From positions 1-16,717 of the forward strand of contig DFXU01000063.1 in NCBI GenBank assembly GCA_002383285.1: a stretch of 16,717 nucleotides of DNA. Direction: 5' to 3'. Below, piece by piece: positions 6,785 to 14,061 of the stretch (position 1 is its first letter; each line of letters begins with the position of its first letter). Origin of the DNA: Caryophanales bacterium UBA4100 (lineage in GTDB: Bacteria; Bacillota; Bacilli; Paenibacillales; UBA4045). The translations under genes were made by a program, and so were the position numbers. Under the pieces are notes generated by a model that had not been told where the DNA came from, did not search any database, and saw only the letters and a program-made list of their open reading frames with translations.

Positions 6785-8311
6785 ATGATTAATATATTAA
6801 ATAAAATACGTTTGAACCAGTATATTCAATTACTGGCATGTATCGGATTTTTGATGTTTATCTATAGCTGGAGATGGATTTATACTTCTCATCTTCCGTC
6901 TACCTGGGATCAGGTAGACTTTGTATTGGCGGTCGATCAGTTTGACCTGCTGGCGATGCAGCCCCATTTTCCCGGATATCCGTATTATATTCTTGGAGGC
7001 ATTATCGTACATCGTTGGATTTCAGATCCAGCTGCCGCACTTAGTGCATTCAGCTTCATCGTTATGATTTCATCTGTAGTTCCTTTATTTGGACTGGCGA
7101 GAAGATATACGACATATGCCAAAAGTCTGTTAATTGTAGCAGCTGTACATGCAACAGCGTATTTGTGGATTCTCAGCGCTGAGCCGATGGCAGAAACTTC
7201 GGCGCTTGCCTTGTTATGCTGGTATTGGTGGAGCTTAGCCAGAGCTGGAGATTCTGCTTCATTCGCTCGACAGATCATGCCACTATTTATATTTGGCCTG
7301 ATTATGGGAGTGAGGCTTTCCTATTTAGCATTCGGAATCGGAATAATCTTGCTGTGGGGCTATGACTACCTGCGTGCTAGAAAGGCGGGTTACCGTCTTC
7401 GGAAGCGTATTTTCAGGCTGGTCGGTTGGATCACATGGGCGGTACTATTTCAATTGGTTTGGCTTGTAGGACTCATTATGTCCGCAGGAAATATATCAGG
7501 GTTCATACAGATGGCAATGGCTTTCACTGGAGGCCACTTTAATGAATGGGGAGGAACTGCTTCAATCTCCGTGATCGACCTGATTCAACGACTCTTCATA
7601 TTATTGGTACATAATCTGATGTGGACTGGACTAGCTGTTCAGTACTCCTCACTCGTTATGCTGCTGCTAGTTATTCTCTGCTTTATATTATTTAGATCAC
7701 ATAAGCTAGACTGGGCACATTCCGACATGTTCACACGTTGGTTTATGGTTATGGGTATATCCTATTTGATATTCGCCTGGTTGGCACAGAACATAGATAA
7801 ACCTCGTCATATCGCCCCCCTAATTATAATGGTTATTGGACTGCTCTGCATAATCTTAACTAGAAATGCTTATGAAAAGTTATGGGAAAGGTATACGGGT
7901 CTTAGTTTAGTTCTACTTCTCCTTATGACTCAAGCCTTAATTGGTACAATCATTGTGAAACAACAATCTGAGCAAATACCCGCAGTCTATCAGTTAGCTG
8001 ATCGTTTGGAGCAGCTGCAGATTGAATCGGATCAGCCAATTATGGTTTATACATGGGAGGAAACGAGGGTACTCGAATTTCTACAGGCTGAATATGACCA
8101 CAAGCGAATATATACATATACCTTCTTCTTGGAAGAGGCGAGGGCTTTAAAGCCACGTCGCATATTTATTACCGGTCAAGCACTTGATGGCTTTATTCTA
8201 CAAGGTGCAAGAGTGGACAGCCAATTGAGATTAATTGATACCTTTCATTCTGATTCAAGATTCGATCCCGTGTATGCTGAAATACGATTATATGAATGGT
8301 TTTATCAATAG
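6785..8311 (+). CDS. GT-C-like polytopic membrane glycosyltransferase
   Basis: A 508-residue membrane protein with roughly ten or more hydrophobic segments and a soluble C-terminal tail (about 400-508). After the first membrane helix comes WDQVDFVLA (41-49) and then QPHFPGYPYYILGG (59-72). An acidic first extracytoplasmic loop followed by a HxPGYP motif is the pattern of GT-C enzymes of the PMT/ArnT type, which use polyprenyl-phosphate sugars as donors outside the membrane. Acceptor and donor cannot be told from sequence. The ATG is only two bases after the modB stop, with GAGGTAAC as the ribosome site partly inside modB, so the two genes are probably translationally coupled despite no known shared role. 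A terminator follows at 8381. Confidence 0.65.
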   Translation: MINILNKIRLNQYIQLLACIGFLMFIYSWRWIYTSHLPSTWDQVDFVLAVDQFDLLAMQPHFPGYPYYILGGIIVHRWISDPAAALSAFSFIVMISSVVPLFGLARRYTTYAKSLLIVAAVHATAYLWILSAEPMAETSALALLCWYWWSLARAGDSASFARQIMPLFIFGLIMGVRLSYLAFGIGIILLWGYDYLRARKAGYRLRKRIFRLVGWITWAVLFQLVWLVGLIMSAGNISGFIQMAMAFTGGHFNEWGGTASISVIDLIQRLFILLVHNLMWTGLAVQYSSLVMLLLVILCFILFRSHKLDWAHSDMFTRWFMVMGISYLIFAWLAQNIDKPRHIAPLIIMVIGLLCIILTRNAYEKLWERYTGLSLVLLLLMTQALIGTIIVKQQSEQIPAVYQLADRLEQLQIESDQPIMVYTWEETRVLEFLQAEYDHKRIYTYTFFLEEARALKPRRIFITGQALDGFILQGARVDSQLRLIDTFHSDSRFDPVYAEIRLYEWFYQ

Positions 8312-8380
8312 AATGTAATGAATTGACAGGATCATACATCAGTTGAAATTATGCGCTTTAGTGATCAGCATGAAACCGAC

Positions 8381-8404
8381 AAAGACCACGTGAGTGGTCT
8401 TTTT
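8381..8404 (+). terminator. Rho-independent terminator after the GT-C-like gene
   Basis: A perfect 9-bp stem, AAAGACCAC/GTGGTCTTT, with loop GTGA ends in a T run. It lies 69 bases past the stop at 8311 and insulates the iron-regulated promoter that follows. Confidence 0.9.
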
Positions 8405-8443
8405 ACTACCAAAATTATTTATCTATATAAATATCATAATGTA

Positions 8444-8472
8444 TTGACAGTTTGGATGATTATGATTATCAT
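8444..8472 (+). promoter_or_regulatory. SigA promoter of the iron operon
   Basis: A perfect -35 TTGACA (8444-8449), a 17-base spacer, and -10 TATCAT (8467-8472, 5/6). Transcription should start near 8479. The -10 and start region are covered by the Fur boxes. Confidence 0.88.
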
Positions 8473-8503
8473 TGAAAATGGTTATCAGTGAAAACGATTA
8501 TCA
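8457..8503. promoter_or_regulatory. Three consecutive Fur boxes
   Basis: Three 15-bp sites occur at a 16-bp period: TGATTATGATTATCA (8457-8471), TGAAAATGGTTATCA (8473-8487) and TGAAAACGATTATCA (8489-8503), each separated by one base. Compared with the Fur 7-1-7 box TGATAATNATTATCA they carry one, two and two differences. They cover the -10, the predicted start point and the early leader, so iron-loaded Fur should block transcription of the downstream operon. Confidence 0.9.
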
Positions 8504-8519
8504 ATAAGGAGACTTCATA

Positions 8520-9521
8520 ATGAGTCAGAATAAACTACATCTCGCAACAATAATGCTATTATTGCTTTGTCTTCTACTACCTGTTGGAGCATTGGCCTAC
8601 TCTTACGGAGATCCGAACAAGGAAGACGTTGCTGAAAGCTTTAAAGAGATCGTAGTTGAACTGAGTGAAAGTCCGATTGATTGGATAACCGCAGCAGCCA
8701 TCTATAAGACAAGAAGAGCAGAGATTAGCTCGCACTTCGGAGAAGATATTGCGATAACTTTAGATGTTAACCTGAGTGATGAGAATAAGGATGCGTTCAT
8801 TGCTAATTATAAAGCTGTTCTCGGTTTGAATCTTAAGAGGCGCTTTGACTATTCCATCAAGGATTTTGATGATTATGCTGCTGCAAAGCTCTTGGTAGCC
8901 AAGGCGAAAGGTACATATGACGTCATGAGGCCATATCTTCCATCTAAACAAACAGCTGAACTGGATACTGCCTTCGAAGTGGCCTATACCTCATTAGGCA
9001 ATCCTGGATTGTTTGGTGTGGGTGAGAAACCATCTGATGAAGCGGAGTTCAAGAAACAATCGAGCTTCATACTAGATACGATATTACCTCTATTTCCCTA
9101 CACCTCAGCTAAAGCTGCAGTGGAGGAGCCTGCAGAAGCGAAGCCAGCTTTAAAACCAGAAGTGAAGCCAGCTCCAGAGCCTGAGAAGAAACCTGCTCCT
9201 ATAGAAGAGGATAAACCAGCTCTAGAAGATGATAATGTATCGGCAAAGGATGAACCAGTTGTAGTTGTGCCAGCCGAACCGAAGGAATCAATTGACGAAG
9301 ATATAATTCAGGATACAAATAATACGGAGCTCTCCGAAGCTACCGATAGTGATCCAGAAGTAGAAGCCCAGAGCGAGGCAACTGATGATGTTGCCATTGA
9401 GCATGCACCAATGGAACGAACTAAGAAAACCAATCCACTGATTAGTATAATTGTAATAGCAGCTCTCATAGCTATCATCGGCACAACTTTATGGATACTT
9501 CGCAAGAAAAAGCTGATTTAA
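8520..9521 (+). CDS. Fur-regulated surface-anchored protein, first gene of the FTR1 operon
   Basis: A 333-residue exported protein of unrecognised family. Layout: signal peptide (1-26, ending GALA), a mostly helical extracytoplasmic domain (about 30-195), a long spacer rich in Pro, Ala, Glu and Lys with repeated KPA units (200-300), then one membrane helix (306-327) and the basic end RKKKLI. It thus resembles a wall-spanning surface protein fixed in the membrane by its C-terminus; no LPxTG-like sortase motif is seen. The helical domain shares SxSPID (49-54) and the pattern that follows with the next gene's product. AAGGAG lies just before the ATG. Position behind Fur boxes and before an FTR1 permease suggests iron capture or delivery, perhaps a role like EfeO, but that is inferred. 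Confidence 0.85.
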   Translation: MSQNKLHLATIMLLLLCLLLPVGALAYSYGDPNKEDVAESFKEIVVELSESPIDWITAAAIYKTRRAEISSHFGEDIAITLDVNLSDENKDAFIANYKAVLGLNLKRRFDYSIKDFDDYAAAKLLVAKAKGTYDVMRPYLPSKQTAELDTAFEVAYTSLGNPGLFGVGEKPSDEAEFKKQSSFILDTILPLFPYTSAKAAVEEPAEAKPALKPEVKPAPEPEKKPAPIEEDKPALEDDNVSAKDEPVVVVPAEPKESIDEDIIQDTNNTELSEATDSDPEVEAQSEATDDVAIEHAPMERTKKTNPLISIIVIAALIAIIGTTLWILRKKKLI

Positions 9522-9576
9522 TAAGAATACATGCAGCAATAATAATAGTTTTATATGAAAAGGAGAGATCACCGTA

Positions 9577-11055
9577 ATGAAGAAAATGATTCCCATATTA
9601 TTAAGCCTTGCACTACTATTCTCTATGATCGCTGGAATGGCTTCAGCGGCAACATTCGAGTTAACATCCGATACGAGCGTACAGGTAGAAGAGTTGCAAG
9701 CCTACACAGATATATTGGCGATGTTCAGTGCTACACCCGTTGACCTGACAGCTATAAAGGCAGCATATGAGCAGAAGATGCAAGATAAGGTTGCTAAGGT
9801 GAATGCTGACATCGATACGAATATTACATTCATTCTTGAAGCCGCGATAGACAGCAAATTAAGTGATGGTCAAGCTAAGCAAGCGGTTGATAAAGGCTTA
9901 CAGTGGTATTTCTACTCAGTAATCTCAAATTTAACCAAGGTTACTGTGAAAGAAGCATTGATCGCTAATGACTTGGCAACAGCTAAGGTAGCACTGGAGC
10001 AAGCAATCGAACTATATCAAGGCTCCTTGCAGAGCACCGCTCAGAAGAGAGATAATTATTACAAGGACTATGGTGTGATGACACAAGATTTGATAGATAC
10101 TGTAGCGATTCCAGGAATGAGAGCAGCTGTTGAAGCTAGAGACTCTCTGGCATTTAGTGTAAATCGTCAAATTCTAGATAAGACATTGATCAAGGTTTTC
10201 GCCTTGGCAGCAATGAAGTATGCTGTATCGGCACCTCAAGCAGATGCAGATAAAGCGAAGATTGAGATGACAGAAGGTTACTTCTTCTACATGCCCATCT
10301 ATAATTCACTAAAGGGTGGAAGTGCGACTGACGCTACATTCATTGCTGAAACCTTCGGAAGTGGAGATGTTAGCAAGCTGAAGGATGTTGAGATTAATGC
10401 AGCATTCGCAGCCGCAATCATAGGTAAGATATCGGGCTACTTTAATACTACTATTGAAAAAGATATGGCTGGCGGCAAATTAGATACAGCTCAGGAACAC
10501 GCAATGGAAGGTAACATGTTCTTAGTAGCATTAGAGGTTCTCATTAAGAAGCAGCTTGGCGAAGAAGCATACACAGCTGTGAATGTAGAAGCAACTAAGT
10601 ATTACAACGCAGTAAAAGCTAATGATGCAGCTACAGCGAAAGGTCATTCATTCAATATTCTTAAAGTTCTTGCTAAGCTAAATGGTGTTCACACCGTAGT
10701 GAATTCGAACGTACTTACCGTTAATGGATCAGCCACGACGGCAGATGCAAAGTCGTATATCAATGCATCCACTGATCGTACATTAGTTCCTGTTCGATTC
10801 ATTACGCAAGCAGTTGGGGCAACTATTGCATGGGATCAACCTACACAAACAGTAACCGTAACACAAGATGGTGTGGAGATTAAATTAGTTGTAGGTCAAA
10901 CAGCTATTGTTAAAGATGGTGTAACACTTGAAACCGTGCTTGATCAGCCGATGTTATTAAAGGATGATTATAATTTCATTCCGCTTCGCGCAATAACAGA
11001 AATTATGGGCTATAAAGTGTTCTATCAAGCAGGGGAAATTATTATTGTAAGGTAA
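9577..11055 (+). CDS. Secreted helical-repeat protein with C-terminal stalk (copper amine oxidase N-like) domain
   Basis: A 492-residue exported protein: signal peptide 1-24 (ending ASA), a helical region (about 35-370), and a C-terminal stalk domain of the copper-amine-oxidase N-terminal type (374-492; LVPVRFITQAVGATIAWD and FIPLRAITEIMGYKV mark its two halves). Stalk domains are common wall-attachment modules in Paenibacillus and are not enzymes by themselves. The helical part holds internal repeats: residues 195-246 align without gaps with 273-324, giving EMTEGYFF (230-237) against HAMEGNMF (308-315). H308 and E311 form an HxxE, the kind of motif that binds metal in EfeO-like proteins, though no M75 domain is evident. 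AAAGGAGAG precedes the ATG. It lies between the surface protein and the permease, so iron binding is plausible but unproven. Confidence 0.85.
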   Translation: MKKMIPILLSLALLFSMIAGMASAATFELTSDTSVQVEELQAYTDILAMFSATPVDLTAIKAAYEQKMQDKVAKVNADIDTNITFILEAAIDSKLSDGQAKQAVDKGLQWYFYSVISNLTKVTVKEALIANDLATAKVALEQAIELYQGSLQSTAQKRDNYYKDYGVMTQDLIDTVAIPGMRAAVEARDSLAFSVNRQILDKTLIKVFALAAMKYAVSAPQADADKAKIEMTEGYFFYMPIYNSLKGGSATDATFIAETFGSGDVSKLKDVEINAAFAAAIIGKISGYFNTTIEKDMAGGKLDTAQEHAMEGNMFLVALEVLIKKQLGEEAYTAVNVEATKYYNAVKANDAATAKGHSFNILKVLAKLNGVHTVVNSNVLTVNGSATTADAKSYINASTDRTLVPVRFITQAVGATIAWDQPTQTVTVTQDGVEIKLVVGQTAIVKDGVTLETVLDQPMLLKDDYNFIPLRAITEIMGYKVFYQAGEIIIVR

Positions 11056-11079
11056 TTATGCTCGAAATGAGGGTGCAGC

Positions 11080-12018
11080 ATGAATTTACAAGCTTTTCTA
11101 ATTACCTTTCGAGAGGCGCTAGAAGCGCTGCTGATCGTCGGAGTAATCCTGATGTATCTGAAGAGGGTCGATCAGTCCAAATGGACCAAATGGGTATGGC
11201 TTGGTGTCATTCTTGCCCTTATTTCAAGCTATGGTGTTGCACTATTATTCCAGGTTGTGTTAACCGGTTATAACATGCTAGGCACAGAAATCTATCTCAA
11301 AATTGGGATTATGCTCGTATCTACGGTTCTATTGACACATATGGTGCTGTTTATTGCCCAACAGAATCTGGATATTCAGAAAAAGGTGCAGTCTCGAATC
11401 ACTCATATTCTTACCTTTGGTAGTATTCTCAACATGATTATCCATTCCTACTTGGTTGTTCTGCGTGAAGGTGTGGAAACCGTATTCTTCTTCGCAGCAA
11501 TAAGCAATGGAGATATTGGCAAGGTTATTCAAAGCCCAGGTGCCTTATTAGGTCTGATCTGTGCGCTTGGTGTTGGACTAGTTTTCTTTCGAGGCACTCG
11601 CAGAATTTCACTTGGACTTTTCTTCAAAGCAACGAGCGTATTCTTAATTCTCATTGCAGCTGGGTTATTCGTTCAAGCAATAGGAATTTTGCAGGATCGG
11701 CATATCATCGGCTCTTTATATACAACAGCTGGTGGTGAGCTGGGTGAAGTGTATAACATTGAGTGGTTTATGCCAGAGCATCCTACTGACTACGATCAAT
11801 ATGTTCGTGATTATGGTGAGAAGCCACTGTTGAATGGTCAGATTGGAATATTCCTGAGAGCCTTCCTTGGTTACACTCACAATCCGTCTGTAGAGGAATT
11901 CGTATTCTACTGGCTGTACTATATAGTAATATTAGGCCTGCTCGTCTGGCAGAATCATCGCAGGAGAAGTAAACAAGTGGATGAAGAACATCAGAATAAT
12001 GCATCTGTAGTAGCTTAA
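11080..12018 (+). CDS. FTR1-family high-affinity iron permease (EfeU-like)
   Basis: A 312-residue polytopic membrane protein of the OFeT/FTR1 family, which moves iron across the cytoplasmic membrane. Both REXXE iron motifs are intact: REALE at 11-15 in the first helix and REGVE at 129-133 in the fourth. About seven membrane segments are visible, plus an extracytoplasmic loop near 215-260 and a charged C-terminal tail. It starts 24 bases after the preceding stop and ends the Fur-controlled operon, followed by a terminator. The usual partners EfeO (M75 or cupredoxin) and EfeB (Dyp-type haem peroxidase) are not in the window; their place is taken by the two unrecognised exported proteins before it. 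Confidence 0.95.
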   Translation: MNLQAFLITFREALEALLIVGVILMYLKRVDQSKWTKWVWLGVILALISSYGVALLFQVVLTGYNMLGTEIYLKIGIMLVSTVLLTHMVLFIAQQNLDIQKKVQSRITHILTFGSILNMIIHSYLVVLREGVETVFFFAAISNGDIGKVIQSPGALLGLICALGVGLVFFRGTRRISLGLFFKATSVFLILIAAGLFVQAIGILQDRHIIGSLYTTAGGELGEVYNIEWFMPEHPTDYDQYVRDYGEKPLLNGQIGIFLRAFLGYTHNPSVEEFVFYWLYYIVILGLLVWQNHRRRSKQVDEEHQNNASVVA

Positions 12019-12022
12019 ATCG

Positions 12023-12063
12023 TACCCTCGAGTGTTAATTCACTTGAGGGTATTGTTGTTTTA
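12023..12063 (+). terminator. Rho-independent terminator of the iron operon
   Basis: TACCCTCGAGTG (12023-12034) pairs with CACTTGAGGGTA (12041-12052) with one G-U pair around TTAATT, followed by the T-rich tract TTGTTGTTTTA. It begins 5 bases after the permease stop. Confidence 0.85.
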
Positions 12064-12087
12064 TGTTATGAAAAGGGTAGTAGTTAA

Positions 12088-13947
12088 TTGAAGGGTGTGT
12101 GTATTGTGATAACAGGTGTCATACTTGCTGGTGGAAAGAGCAGACGAATGGGCGGGAAAACCAAAGCGTTACTTCCCTTTCCGAAGCTACCATTAATTCA
12201 ACTACAGCTAGAAGAGATGAATAAATGCTGCGATGAATTGTTAGTAATTACTCATGACCCAGCTTTATTCGAGCCTGTAGTGAATGGGATGGCGCGGGTT
12301 GTCCCAGATATGTATCCTGGACTTGGTCCTCTAGGTGGGTTAGTAACTGCTATGACGAAGAGTAATAACGAATTCATCTGGTTAGTTGGCTGTGATATGC
12401 CTTATATTAGTTCCGCTGCGGCCATGGTTATGAGAGTAACCCTAGAGCAATCAGATGCTGATGCGATCATCCCGATTGAGGAGGGAATGGTGCATCCCCT
12501 ACATGCTATCTATCGCACTAGAAGCAAACCTGCCGCTGAGGAAGTAATAGCGAAGCAACGATTCAGTATGATGGATTATTTGTCCTCCATCGCTTGTATA
12601 GAAGTGACCGCGGCGTATTATCAGCAATATCAGATTCCTTATGATTTTACAGTGAACATGAATACACCAAGTGAATATGAACAGGCGCTGCCTAATTCAA
12701 CCTCACCTTCTAGGTTTAAGAGGGAGACATTAACTGTAGCAGAAGCACAGAGTAAGATTGCCCCATTCATCCAGCTGGCAGGTGAGCAGCTTGTTAAGCT
12801 GAATCAAAGCTTCGGGCGGTATCTCTCTCGACATGTTCTCGCTCCACAGGATGTTCCGCACTTCCGCCGTTCAGGCTATGATGGTTATGCTGTAAGATCC
12901 GCTGACACACTTAGTGCTAGCCACGATACACCTGTTAAGCTAGATGTTATTGAAACCATCGCATGCGGAAGTGTTCCAAAGCTCAATGTAACGGAGAACA
13001 CAGCTGCAAGAATAATGACAGGAGCAGCTGTTCCTGATGGGGCAGACGCGGTTATTATGCTTGAGATGACGGATAGTGCGGAATTACCAATGAGCGTAAA
13101 TGTTCACGTCAAGAAAAGAATGAAGTCAGGTGATAATATCACCCCTGTTGGACAGGAGATTCGTCAAGGAACGACAGTCATTCATAGTGGAAGCTGCATA
13201 CATGCAGGCTCTGCTGCATTATTGGCTACGTTCGGGTTTGAGGACGTTCCCGTCTATAAACGCCCTAACGTAGCAATCTTCGCTACAGGCTCAGAATTAT
13301 TAGAGGTTGGCTCACCACTAGAGAATGGGAAGATACGTAATAGTAATAGTTATATGATTGCTGCTCAAGTGACAGCAGCAGGCGGCCATCCGATTATCAT
13401 GGATGTAATAAGTGATCATGCTACGGATGTAAAGCTAGCCGTACTATCTGCCTTAGATCAATATGATATGGTCATTACTACAGGCGGTGTGTCTGTAGGC
13501 GACTATGATATTATGGTGGATCTGTTTGACAGCTGGGACGGAAGACTACTCTTTAATAAGGTAGCGATGAGGCCAGGAAGCCCAACATCAGTAGGTGTAC
13601 GTAATGGGAAGCTACTCTTCGCGCTCTCCGGCAATCCAAGTGCAGGCTTTGTTGGGTTCGAGCTGTTCGTTCGACCCGTTATCGCGGGTATGTTAGGAGA
13701 CAGCCAATTATTATCACGAATGAATACTGCAAGCTTGGCAGCTGATTTTACCAAACCTAGCCCATACCCTCGATATGTAAGAGGAGTTTATAGAATGGAG
13801 CAGGGCGCTGTCTGGGTCGAGCCCATCGGACCTGATAAATCGAGTGTGACGGTTTCCTTGTTAGATGCTACCTGCTTAATTGTTATACCAGCAGGTGGAC
13901 GAGGGCTGCAGCATGGGGATCAGGTTCAATTTATTATAATACGTTGA
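12088..13947 (+). CDS. MobA-MoeA fusion: molybdenum cofactor guanylyltransferase / molybdopterin molybdenumtransferase
   Basis: A 619-residue two-domain cytoplasmic enzyme. The MobA half (about 8-203) transfers GMP from GTP to molybdenum cofactor: LAGGKSRRMGGKTK (13-26) binds the nucleotide, and GCDMPY (101-106) carries the metal-binding Asp103. The MoeA half (about 208-619) inserts molybdate into adenylylated molybdopterin: SGYDGYAV (262-269), MTGAAVPDGAD (310-320), ATGSEL (399-404), TTGGVSVGDYD (464-474) and LSGNPSAGF (513-521). Each half has a full family length and no frameshift separates them, so the fusion looks genuine. I list the longer form from TTG (AAAAGGG ten bases upstream). GTG at 12106, with GAAGGG upstream, would remove six residues and is about equally likely. 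No clear promoter is seen in the 25 bases after the preceding terminator. Confidence 0.94.
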   Translation: MKGVCIVITGVILAGGKSRRMGGKTKALLPFPKLPLIQLQLEEMNKCCDELLVITHDPALFEPVVNGMARVVPDMYPGLGPLGGLVTAMTKSNNEFIWLVGCDMPYISSAAAMVMRVTLEQSDADAIIPIEEGMVHPLHAIYRTRSKPAAEEVIAKQRFSMMDYLSSIACIEVTAAYYQQYQIPYDFTVNMNTPSEYEQALPNSTSPSRFKRETLTVAEAQSKIAPFIQLAGEQLVKLNQSFGRYLSRHVLAPQDVPHFRRSGYDGYAVRSADTLSASHDTPVKLDVIETIACGSVPKLNVTENTAARIMTGAAVPDGADAVIMLEMTDSAELPMSVNVHVKKRMKSGDNITPVGQEIRQGTTVIHSGSCIHAGSAALLATFGFEDVPVYKRPNVAIFATGSELLEVGSPLENGKIRNSNSYMIAAQVTAAGGHPIIMDVISDHATDVKLAVLSALDQYDMVITTGGVSVGDYDIMVDLFDSWDGRLLFNKVAMRPGSPTSVGVRNGKLLFALSGNPSAGFVGFELFVRPVIAGMLGDSQLLSRMNTASLAADFTKPSPYPRYVRGVYRMEQGAVWVEPIGPDKSSVTVSLLDATCLIVIPAGGRGLQHGDQVQFIIIR

Positions 13948-14004
13948 TCAACCTGCAAGAACCTTCTTGAATAAGAATTGTCGATAGTCGTACAAGGGAT
14001 TTAT

Positions 14005-14046
14005 AAAAAAAAAGACAGGCTAGAAGAGAAATCTCTCCTAGCCTGC
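14005..14046 (-). terminator. Rho-independent terminator of the NlpC/P60 gene
   Basis: On the reverse strand a long stem (GCAGGCTAGGAGAG against CTCTTCTAGCCTGT, with G-U pairs) closed by a short ATTT loop is followed by nine T. It lies just past the stop at 14062. It may also stop transcription arriving from the MobA-MoeA gene, which has no strong terminator of its own. Confidence 0.92.
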
Positions 14047-14061
14047 CCTAACTTGTTGTTC

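Noticed and set aside
9420..9521. Sortase signal at the C-terminus of the first iron-operon protein
   Set aside because: There is a membrane helix and basic tail, but the segment before it (KKTNPLIS) does not fit LPxTG or NPxTN; plain membrane anchoring is simpler.
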